Of a DNA stretch of 18,284 nucleotides, positions 1 through 6,432 are shown piece after piece. The stretch spans positions 1-18,284 of the forward strand of contig CAUTUX010000019.1 of the NCBI GenBank assembly GCA_963542015.1, given 5' to 3'. Within the stretch, counting starts at the first letter, position 1. Each line of letters begins with the position of its first letter. The notes beneath the pieces were generated by a model, which did not search any database, was not told where the DNA came from, and worked only from the letters and a program-made list of their open reading frames with translations. The stretch is from CAUTUX01 sp963542015 (GTDB lineage Bacteria; Bacillota; Clostridia; Christensenellales; CAG-917). The translations under genes and the position numbers were made by a program.

Positions 1-2270
1 GCATTTTTAGGAACGTCAATTAAGGCAATAACAATCCCAGGAACAATACAAAGTATGGGAAGTGGTGTTTTTGAAGGATGTGAAAGCCTAACGAAGGTTA
101 CTATAGGAGAAGGGATAACAGAAGTAACATCAAAATATTTTAATAAAGAAACATTAGAAGAGATAGCACTTCCAAACACATTAGAAAGAATAGGAGATGG
201 AGCATTTGAAGGTTGTAAGAACTTAAAAAATATGGAACTTCATGAAGGAATAAAAAAAATAGGTGATGGAGCATTTAAGGGAACATCAATTGAATCACTA
301 AGCATTCCAGGAACAATACAAAGTATGGGAAGTGATGTTTTTGAAGGATGTGAAAGCCTAACTAAGGTTACTTTAGGAGAAGGAATAACAGAGGTAACAT
401 CAAATTATTTTAATAGAGAAACATTAGAAGAAATAACACTGCCAAGCACATTAGAAACAATAGGAGCAGATACATTTGCAAATTGCAAAAAGTTAGAAAA
501 TGTAGAACTTAGTGATGGAATAAAAACAATAGGTGATGGAGCATTTTTAGGAACGGCAATTAAGACAATAAGAATTCCAGGAACAACACAAACAATGGGA
601 AGTGGTGTTTTTGAAGAATGTAAAAGTCTAACTAAGGTTACTTTAGGAGAAGGTATAACAGAAGTAAATTCAAATTACTTTAATAAAGCAACATTAGAAG
701 AGATAACACTACCAAGCACATTAGAAACAATAGGGGCAGAGACATTTGCAAATTGCAAAAAGTTAGAAAATGTGGAACTTAGTGATGGAATAAAAACAAT
801 AGGTACTGGAGCATTTTTAGGAACATCAATTAAGACAATAAGAATTCCAGGAACAGTAGAATCAATAGGAGAGAGTGCATTTTTTGATTGTCGTAATTTA
901 AAAACAGTAACACTTAATGAAGGACTAAAAAGAATAGTGCGAGGTGCATTTGAAAATTCTTCAATTGAATCAATAACATTCCCAGGAACAGTACAATGGG
1001 TTGGGAGTGATACTTTTAGACACTGTAATAGTCTGACAAAGGTTACTTTAGGAGAAGGAATAACATGGGTAACATCAAACTATTTTAATAGAGAAACATT
1101 GGAAGAAATAATACTGCCAAGAACATTGGAGACAATAGCAACAGAGACATTTGCAAATTGTAAGAAGTTGGAAAAAGTAGAACTAAAAGATGGAATAAAA
1201 GCAATCAGTGCTGCTGCATTTGCGTCATCAGCAATTAAGACAATAAGAATTCCAGGAACAGTAGAAGCAATAGGACAAGGTGCATTTTTTGATTGTCGTA
1301 ATTTAAAAACAGTAACACTTAATGAAGGACTAAAAAGAATAGTGCAAAATGCATTTGAAAACTCATCAATTGAATCAATAACATTCCCAGGAACAGTGCA
1401 AGGGGTTGGAAAGGATGCTTTTAAAGACTGTAAAAGTCTAAAAAAGGTTATTTTTGGAGAGGGAATAAAAGAAGTAACATCATACTGTTTTAATAGAGAA
1501 ACATTAGAAGATGTAACGATTCCAAGCACAGTAGAAATAATAAGAGGTATGCAATTTTCTGGCTGTAAAAATTTAAAAACAGTGACACTTAGTGAAGGTC
1601 TAAAAAAAATAGAGTATGATGCATTTAAGGGGACATCTATAAAATCAATTACAATTCCAGGTACAGTACAAAATATAAGTTATGGTGCTTTCGCCGAATG
1701 TGAGAGCCTAACAAAAGTAACTTTAGGAGAGGGAATAAAGAAATTATCAAGTAATTATTTTAATAAAAAAACACTAGAAGAGATAAGACTTCCGAACACA
1801 TTAGAAAAAATTGAGCAATTCACCTTTCAAAACTGTGAGAAGTTAAAAACAGTGACTCTTAATGAAGGATTAAAAGAATTAGGTGATTATGCACTTTCAT
1901 TCTTATCAATTGAATCAATAACAATTCCATCAACAGTAGAAAAAATTGGTAGGGGTACATTTACTAACTGTAAGAAGTTAAAATCAGTGACATTTAATGA
2001 AGGAGCGTTAAAAGAAATAGGTGATGTAGCATTTAATAAGACAGCAATCGAATTGATAACAATTCCAAAAACGGTAAGAAAAATTGGAGATTCAATATTT
2101 TCCGAATGTAAAAATATAAAAAAGGTGACACTTAATGAAGGGTTGAAAGAAATAGGCGATCAGGCATTTGTAAATTCATCAATTGAATCAATAACAATTC
2201 CATCAACAGTAGAAAAAATTGGTAACGCCGCATTTGCTGTTTGTCAGAATTTAAAAGCAATAGATTGTAA
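1..2270 (+). repeat. Tandem in-frame 135-bp repeats encoding LRR units
   Basis: The start of the LEEI-type unit recurs at about 151, 421, 691, 1096, 1501 and 1771, so spacings are 270 or 405 bp, all multiples of 135 bp (45 codons). Some copies are nearly identical at DNA level: 875-940 and 1280-1345 match base for base over 66 bp at a 405-bp offset. The opening bases of the window resemble 541-600 at a 540-bp offset. Similarity at DNA level points to recent duplication or gene conversion. Confidence 0.9.
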
Positions 2271-2367
2271 AATAAAAAAGAGTTATTACGATACACATAA
2301 GGTGGACTTAGAGGGACTAACTCAATTTAAACAAAACGGATATAAAGTAAATTGGTTAAATGGCTAA
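1..2367 (+). CDS. BspA-like leucine-rich repeat (LRR_5) protein, 5' end cut by window
   Basis: The reading frame is open from base 1 to the TAA at 2365-2367, giving 788 residues with no start inside the known part; the ATG at 55 lies inside a repeat and is not the true start. Almost the whole product is short repeats of the kind IxIPxTVxxIGxxAFxxCxxLKxVxLxEGLKxIGxxAF, which is the LRR_5 (BspA/TpLRR) pattern. Units of about 23-24 and 21-22 residues alternate to make a 45-residue period. The last ~35 residues leave the repeat and end in a short Lys/Tyr/Asn-rich tail with no LPxTG motif, membrane segment or dockerin visible. Proteins of this family are commonly secreted or surface-exposed and bind host or matrix proteins, but the signal peptide would lie upstream, so location is inferred. 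Family confidence is high; ligand unknown. Confidence 0.9.
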   Translation, partial: AFLGTSIKAITIPGTIQSMGSGVFEGCESLTKVTIGEGITEVTSKYFNKETLEEIALPNTLERIGDGAFEGCKNLKNMELHEGIKKIGDGAFKGTSIESLSIPGTIQSMGSDVFEGCESLTKVTLGEGITEVTSNYFNRETLEEITLPSTLETIGADTFANCKKLENVELSDGIKTIGDGAFLGTAIKTIRIPGTTQTMGSGVFEECKSLTKVTLGEGITEVNSNYFNKATLEEITLPSTLETIGAETFANCKKLENVELSDGIKTIGTGAFLGTSIKTIRIPGTVESIGESAFFDCRNLKTVTLNEGLKRIVRGAFENSSIESITFPGTVQWVGSDTFRHCNSLTKVTLGEGITWVTSNYFNRETLEEIILPRTLETIATETFANCKKLEKVELKDGIKAISAAAFASSAIKTIRIPGTVEAIGQGAFFDCRNLKTVTLNEGLKRIVQNAFENSSIESITFPGTVQGVGKDAFKDCKSLKKVIFGEGIKEVTSYCFNRETLEDVTIPSTVEIIRGMQFSGCKNLKTVTLSEGLKKIEYDAFKGTSIKSITIPGTVQNISYGAFAECESLTKVTLGEGIKKLSSNYFNKKTLEEIRLPNTLEKIEQFTFQNCEKLKTVTLNEGLKELGDYALSFLSIESITIPSTVEKIGRGTFTNCKKLKSVTFNEGALKEIGDVAFNKTAIELITIPKTVRKIGDSIFSECKNIKKVTLNEGLKEIGDQAFVNSSIESITIPSTVEKIGNAAFAVCQNLKAIDCKIKKSYYDTHKVDLEGLTQFKQNGYKVNWLNG

Positions 2368-2629
2368 CATTTGATTAGAGGACTTAGCCTTTAAAAAGTA
2401 TTCCTATAAAAAAATTTAGTTACTAAAAACCGATACACCTAAAAATTGATAACGAAAGTGGTAATTTATGATTGTACCATATGATGGTAAAAAAAGTTTA
2501 AAGAAGATACGATTTTTAGCACCATAAAATTTGGGGGTAAACCGTGAAAAATGGTGCTAAGAAATAGACGAGCAAGGCGATGAAAAGCGTTAAAAATTGA
2601 CATAAAAAGTTGCCTTTGCTAAGATGTGA
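2368..2629 (+). other. Intergenic leader with several hairpins upstream of the T-box; no gene seen
   Basis: No plausible coding frame was found. The stretch holds clear inverted repeats: 2475-2480/2484-2489 (6 bp, 3-nt loop); 2516-2525/2551-2560 (10 bp perfect, 25-nt loop rich in G and A); and 2571-2580/2610-2620 (10 bp with one bulged U). A TGGTA/TACCA/TGGTA series at 2459-2463, 2475-2479 and 2485-2489 would allow mutually exclusive pairings. A weak GGCTAA/TTAGCC hairpin (2362-2367/2384-2389) with only three U may end the LRR transcript. TATAAA at 2405-2410 and TATGAT at 2467-2472 are possible -10 boxes, but neither has a convincing -35 at normal spacing. It does not match a riboswitch I can name. 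Confidence 0.5.
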
Positions 2630-2877
2630 GAAACCGTTGAAGGGAAGAAAACCGATATAAGTCAAAGAGAGAATCAGCGATGGTGGGATGCTGGTTGAAA
2701 CTGTACGGATAATATGGGGCTCTGAGGGTTGCAGTGAAATAATAGTAGCTGTGAACGTAAGCTTGCGTTAAGAGATTGACTCATTGAGTCGTTGAGGTCT
2801 GTATAGCGATATACAGATGAAGTACGGTGGCAACACAAATAATATTTGTCCGTGCAATATGTCAGCACGGTTTTTTT
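2630..2877 (+). promoter_or_regulatory. T-box riboswitch, tryptophan-specific (predicted)
   Basis: Stem I spans roughly 2632-2730: lower pairs AACC/GGUU and AGGG/CUCU, an AAAGAGAG bulge region near 2664-2671, and a distal AAUCAGC/GCUGGUU helix with a GGUGG-containing loop. The specifier side of the internal loop reads AAUAUGGGG, giving UGG (Trp) at 2715-2717. Further helices are 2755-2759/2764-2768 and stem III at 2798-2805/2810-2817 with a GCGA tetraloop. The antiterminator pairs 2822-2827 (GUACGG) with 2850-2855 (CCGUGC) and 2835-2840 with 2844-2849. It leaves the 7-nt bulge UGGCAAC at 2828-2834, whose UGGC matches a GCCA tRNA end, as expected for tRNA-Trp with discriminator G. Uncharged tRNA-Trp would favour read-through into trpB. 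The exact 5' boundary is uncertain. Confidence 0.9.
2850..2877 (+). terminator. Rho-independent terminator of the T-box
   Basis: CCGTGC (2850-2855) pairs with GCACGG (2865-2870) across a 9-nt loop and is followed by seven T (2871-2877). The left arm is the same segment used by the antiterminator, so the two structures exclude each other. It sits 14 bases before the trpB start codon. Confidence 0.92.
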
Positions 2878-2891
2878 ATTTAGGAGATAAA

Positions 2892-4250
2892 ATGAACATA
2901 CCATATAAAATTTATTTAAGTGAAAAAGAGCTGCCAACGAGCTGGTATAACCTTGTTCCTTTGTTGAAAGATTATTCACCTTTGATTAATGCAACAAGTA
3001 ATAAGCCAGTTACAGAAGCAGAACTTAATCGCATCTTTACGTCCCAAGCCTCCAAACAAGAACTAAACAATATAGATGAATATATTGAGATACCAGAGGG
3101 AATCAGAGATTTCTATAAAATGTATAGACCTTCTCCTCTCATAAGAGCATATTGGTTGGAAAAATACTTAGACACTCCAGCAAAGATCTTCTATAAATTT
3201 GAAGGGAATAATACATCTGGAAGCCATAAACTAAACAGTGCTGTGGCTCAAGCATATTATGCAAAGCAAGATGATCTTGAGGGGTTAACAACAGAAACTG
3301 GAGCTGGGCAGTGGGGAACAGCATTGGCGATGGCATGTTCACATTTTGGTTTGGATTTAAGAGTTTACATGGTACGCAGTTCATATGAGCTTAAACCGCA
3401 ACGCAAAACATTGATGAGAGTATATGGTGCAGAAGTAATAGCATCTCCTTCGGATACAACTGAAACTGGAAGGAAAATGTTAGAGAATAAGGATAACTAT
3501 ACAGGTAGTCTTGGAACGGCAATATCCGAAGCAATAGAAGTTGCAAACAAATCAAATGGAACAAGAAAATATGCATTGGGTAGTGTTTTAAATCAAGTTA
3601 TGTTACACCAAAGTATTGTGGGTCTTGAGAGTAAGACGGCAATGGAAAAATATGATGAGTACCCAGATATAGTTATCGGATGTGCTGGTGGCGGTAGCAA
3701 CCTTGGTGGCATTATAGCCCCATTTATGGCTGACAGAATTAAGGGTAAGAGAAAACCATACTTTATCGCCGTTGAGCCAACAGGGTGCCCAACATTGACA
3801 AAAGGGGTTTATGCCTATGATTACTGCGATACGGGCAAAGTAGCTCCAAAAGCAAAAATGTATACATTGGGAAGTGGCTTTATGCCAAGCGGAACTCATG
3901 CTGGTGGGCTGAGATATCATGGAATGAGTCCTATATTATCCAACCTATACAATCAAAAGTTGCTTGATGAGGCAATAGCTGTTTCGCAGACTGATGTATT
4001 TAAGGCAGCAACTGAATTTGCACGAGTTGAGGGAATTCTTCCAGCTCCTGAATCTGCTCATGCAATAAAAGTAGCTATGGATGAAGCAATTAAATGCAAG
4101 GAATGTGGAGAGAAAAAAACAATACTTTTTGGACTAACAGGTACTGGATATTTTGATATGATGTCATATGAAAAGTATTTAGATGGGGTATTAACTGATA
4201 CTCAAATATCAGATGAATATTTATCTAACAGTACTAAGGGGTTGAAATAA
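2892..4250 (+). CDS. trpB: Tryptophan synthase beta chain, TrpB2-like (PLP enzyme)
   Basis: A 452-residue type II PLP enzyme that condenses indole with L-serine to make tryptophan. The PLP lysine is K113 in SGSHKLNSA. The family motif ETGAGQWG spans 135-142, the phosphate-binding CAGGGSN is at 264-270, and GSGFMPSGTHAGGLRYHG lies near 327-344. The long N-terminal part before the PLP lysine and the GSHKLN motif fit the TrpB2 (TrpBb) branch rather than the ~395-residue TrpB1 that pairs with TrpA. The start at 2892 follows AGGAG (2882-2886) at normal spacing; the longer in-frame start at 2817 lies inside the T-box and is rejected. No trpA or other trp gene is in the window, so indole salvage is a reasonable inference. 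The Trp T-box directly upstream independently supports the assignment. Confidence 0.92.
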   Translation: MNIPYKIYLSEKELPTSWYNLVPLLKDYSPLINATSNKPVTEAELNRIFTSQASKQELNNIDEYIEIPEGIRDFYKMYRPSPLIRAYWLEKYLDTPAKIFYKFEGNNTSGSHKLNSAVAQAYYAKQDDLEGLTTETGAGQWGTALAMACSHFGLDLRVYMVRSSYELKPQRKTLMRVYGAEVIASPSDTTETGRKMLENKDNYTGSLGTAISEAIEVANKSNGTRKYALGSVLNQVMLHQSIVGLESKTAMEKYDEYPDIVIGCAGGGSNLGGIIAPFMADRIKGKRKPYFIAVEPTGCPTLTKGVYAYDYCDTGKVAPKAKMYTLGSGFMPSGTHAGGLRYHGMSPILSNLYNQKLLDEAIAVSQTDVFKAATEFARVEGILPAPESAHAIKVAMDEAIKCKECGEKKTILFGLTGTGYFDMMSYEKYLDGVLTDTQISDEYLSNSTKGLK

Positions 4251-5408
4251 ATGAATAAAAAAGAAATTGTTCGGTTACGCATTCTTGAAGGTTTTATAGT
4301 TGTTTTCCTTATATTATTTACTTTCATAACAGTCTTAATGCATGAGCATAATTTAAGAATTATAAAGATGCATTTAGAAAATAAGCATGGGAAAGTTATA
4401 TCTAGCTTAGAAAATATATCCTCAAAAAATCCCAGAATAGCGGATCTTGCTTTATTGGCAGCTCATGACTCAAACACCTATAATATGAAATTTAATGCAC
4501 CTATGGATGAAGCAGAACGAAATACGGCGATAGGTAAGACAATGAAGATGAGTGAGGGAATGCAATACAGGTTTTCGGTAACGCAACAATCTAATCTTTA
4601 TGAACAGTTTATGCAAGGAGTTAGAGTCTTTCACATTAAATACACATGGTACAAAGGAGAGTGGTATGGAACGCATGCAAAGCTAACAGGAAAGATTTCT
4701 GATTATGTCATAGATATAATGCGTGGTCTTGATGAGAACCCTGGAGAATTTGTAGTTATGTTATTTCATCCAATGTATTTTGGAGATGCCTCATTGGGAG
4801 ATTTTCATAATTATTTAGAGAATGTCAGATATAAAGGGAAGAACATTTATGACTATATTTCATATGGGAAAGTAAATACTTTTAATGATCCAAAAGATGA
4901 TGGATTAAAAATTGGAGAATTGAGATATAACACCGTTACAAATCACGGTACACAGTCTGGAGTTATTTTAATGGATAGAAGAGAAAGTAAGCTGAAATTA
5001 AAATATGATGTATCAAATGATAGACATAAGGATCAATATTTTGATATTGACAGTAATACAGATCATAAGTGGCATGCACGAGGAAATTCAAAAAATATAA
5101 TGAAAGAAATAGATAAAAATATGGAGCGTATAAAAGTAACTGAAGGATATCAAAACAAATTGAGGATAAATCAAAGTCAGTTATCTTTTTCAACGAAAGA
5201 TGGTATGTCATCCATATTTAAGTGGTCTTTATATAATATGGCATCAAGACATAATCCAAAATTGCTTGAAAACAAGAATTTTGATAAGTGGTTAGAATAT
5301 ATGCCAATAGTCAAGTGTGATTTTGTAACCAGCCAGAATAAGGATTTCAATAATAGAATAAATAAAAAATTATTTGACTATAATACAAGATTAATAGCTA
5401 AGATGTAG
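4251..5408 (+). CDS. Membrane-anchored PLC-like phosphodiesterase domain protein
   Basis: A 385-residue product starting directly after the trpB stop, with AAGGGG (4236-4241) as ribosome site, so it is probably in the same transcript. Residues ~11-30 form one hydrophobic helix after a short Lys/Arg-containing start, suggesting a signal anchor with the rest outside the cell. LAAHDSNTY (H72, D73) matches the first catalytic His motif of phosphatidylinositol-specific phospholipase C. GVRVFHIKYTW (123-133) with H142 in YGTHAK matches the second motif and second catalytic His. The usual GxRxxDIR signature reads FHIK here, so the family Asp and Arg are replaced by H128 and K130. A FVVMLFHP strand (167-174) fits the TIM barrel. 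It could be an active phosphodiesterase with changed chemistry or a binding protein; the substrate is unknown. Confidence 0.7.
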   Translation: MNKKEIVRLRILEGFIVVFLILFTFITVLMHEHNLRIIKMHLENKHGKVISSLENISSKNPRIADLALLAAHDSNTYNMKFNAPMDEAERNTAIGKTMKMSEGMQYRFSVTQQSNLYEQFMQGVRVFHIKYTWYKGEWYGTHAKLTGKISDYVIDIMRGLDENPGEFVVMLFHPMYFGDASLGDFHNYLENVRYKGKNIYDYISYGKVNTFNDPKDDGLKIGELRYNTVTNHGTQSGVILMDRRESKLKLKYDVSNDRHKDQYFDIDSNTDHKWHARGNSKNIMKEIDKNMERIKVTEGYQNKLRINQSQLSFSTKDGMSSIFKWSLYNMASRHNPKLLENKNFDKWLEYMPIVKCDFVTSQNKDFNNRINKKLFDYNTRLIAKM

Positions 5409-5413
5409 AGACA

Positions 5414-6379
5414 ATGATAAAGACGCAAGGAATGAACAATCTGCTTTTTGATATAGAGTGTTGTGACGGATATCACATATGTTCATTTGGATATGTAATT
5501 TTTGATAACAATTTCAAAATAATTAAAAAAGCAGACATATTAATTAATCCTAATAAAAAATTCAAACTTGCGGGGAAAGATCAAGAACCAAGGATACAAC
5601 TTGCCTATGAGGAGTCGAGATTTCGAACAGCTGAAATCTTTATAGCCCACTACAAAAAAATAAAAGAGCTACTTGAAAATCATAGATTATTTGCCCATTC
5701 TGCAACCTCAGACATAATGTACTTAAATATTGCTTGTGAGAGATATTCGTTACCCGTATACGATTTAGAGGTTTTAGATACTCAGAGAATGTTTGCCAAA
5801 GATTTCCCTGGGAAAAAGCAAGGGCTAGAAAGTATTGTGTCTGAATTGCAAATACAGGTAGATGAAAATGCAACATATCACAAGAGTTGTGACGATGCAG
5901 AAATTTCCATGCTAGTCTTAAAAGAACTTGTTAAAAGAAGTGAAACAGATTTTGAAACATATTTAAAAGAACACTATTTTATTAATAGAACATTTGAAAG
6001 TTACAGAACACGGGTAGAGTCATCAAGAAGCATATTCATATATACTAAAGAGCTCACAAAAGATGATACAGCCAATACAAAAAGAATACCTATTCAAATA
6101 GCTGAGAATATGGGATTGTCCGAAAGAGAGTATAAAAGCTTCATACAACAAATATATGCAAAGAATTATAGAATTTGCTTTAATTTGTCAAAAATCAAAT
6201 ATTTCATTCAATCTAATAAAGATTCTGGAAGGGGCAAGATAGTTTCTGAATTAAATGAAGGAAAAGCTAAAACTAAAATTATAAAATTAGACAGTTTGAG
6301 TAAGGTCATAAATTCGCAAAATAACGGATTAGAATGCCTGTTTCAACCCAAAAAGTTTAAAAAGCGTATATTGACTTAA
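5414..6379 (+). CDS. DEDDh-type 3'-5' exonuclease domain protein (DnaQ-like)
   Basis: A 321-residue protein beginning 5 bases after the preceding stop, without a strong ribosome site, which suggests translational coupling. The N-terminal ~175 residues carry the DEDDh exonuclease motifs: FDIE (D13, E15; Exo I), HSATSD with D100 (Exo II) and HKSCDDAE with H156 and D161 (Exo III). These four acidic residues bind two metal ions and the His activates water. Such domains proofread or trim DNA or RNA. The remaining ~145 residues, rich in Lys, Ile and Ser, match no domain I recognise. A second Met at residue 7 has a Shine-Dalgarno-like AAGGA touching it, too close to be used. The target nucleic acid is unknown, and nothing ties it directly to tryptophan metabolism. 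Confidence 0.75.
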   Translation: MIKTQGMNNLLFDIECCDGYHICSFGYVIFDNNFKIIKKADILINPNKKFKLAGKDQEPRIQLAYEESRFRTAEIFIAHYKKIKELLENHRLFAHSATSDIMYLNIACERYSLPVYDLEVLDTQRMFAKDFPGKKQGLESIVSELQIQVDENATYHKSCDDAEISMLVLKELVKRSETDFETYLKEHYFINRTFESYRTRVESSRSIFIYTKELTKDDTANTKRIPIQIAENMGLSEREYKSFIQQIYAKNYRICFNLSKIKYFIQSNKDSGRGKIVSELNEGKAKTKIIKLDSLSKVINSQNNGLECLFQPKKFKKRILT

Positions 6380-6399
6380 AAAAATCCTAGACCTATAAT
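6371..6399 (+). promoter_or_regulatory. SigA-type promoter of the rny operon
   Basis: TTGACT at 6371-6376 and TATAAT at 6394-6399 are separated by 17 bp, close to the housekeeping sigma consensus. The -35 box overlaps the last codons of the upstream exonuclease gene. Transcription is predicted to start near G6407. Confidence 0.85.
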
Positions 6400-6406
6400 A
6401 ATTTAT

Positions 6407-6421
6407 GTGCTTAGAGAGCAC
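6407..6421 (+). promoter_or_regulatory. Predicted 5'-terminal mRNA hairpin before rny
   Basis: GTGCT (6407-6411) pairs perfectly with AGCAC (6417-6421) over a 5-nt loop. It begins 7 nt after the -10 box, so it would be the very 5' end of the transcript. It ends 2 nt before the Shine-Dalgarno GGAGG (6424-6428). It may shield the 5' end from decay or serve as an operator; this is inferred from position. Confidence 0.55.
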
Positions 6422-6432
6422 ACGGAGGAAAG

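Noticed and set aside
1080..1529. Long antisense open frame in the LRR repeats
   Set aside because: It mirrors the repeat sequence of the plus-strand gene, has no ribosome site and reads as low-complexity Ser/Phe/Ile sequence.
1..2270. Regularly spaced repeats as a possible CRISPR array
   Set aside because: The repeats are 135 bp, contiguous, in frame and encode LRR units; there are no unique spacers.
2516..2560. TTAGCAC...GTGCTAA resembling a CIRCE element
   Set aside because: The arms match only partly (ending CAT/ATG rather than TC/GA) and the spacer is 25 nt instead of 9; it precedes a tryptophan leader, not a heat-shock gene.
2817..2891. Longer trpB reading frame beginning at an ATG at 2817
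   Set aside because: It covers the antiterminator, terminator and poly-T of the T-box; the ATG at 2892 has a proper AGGAG site and gives the normal N terminus.
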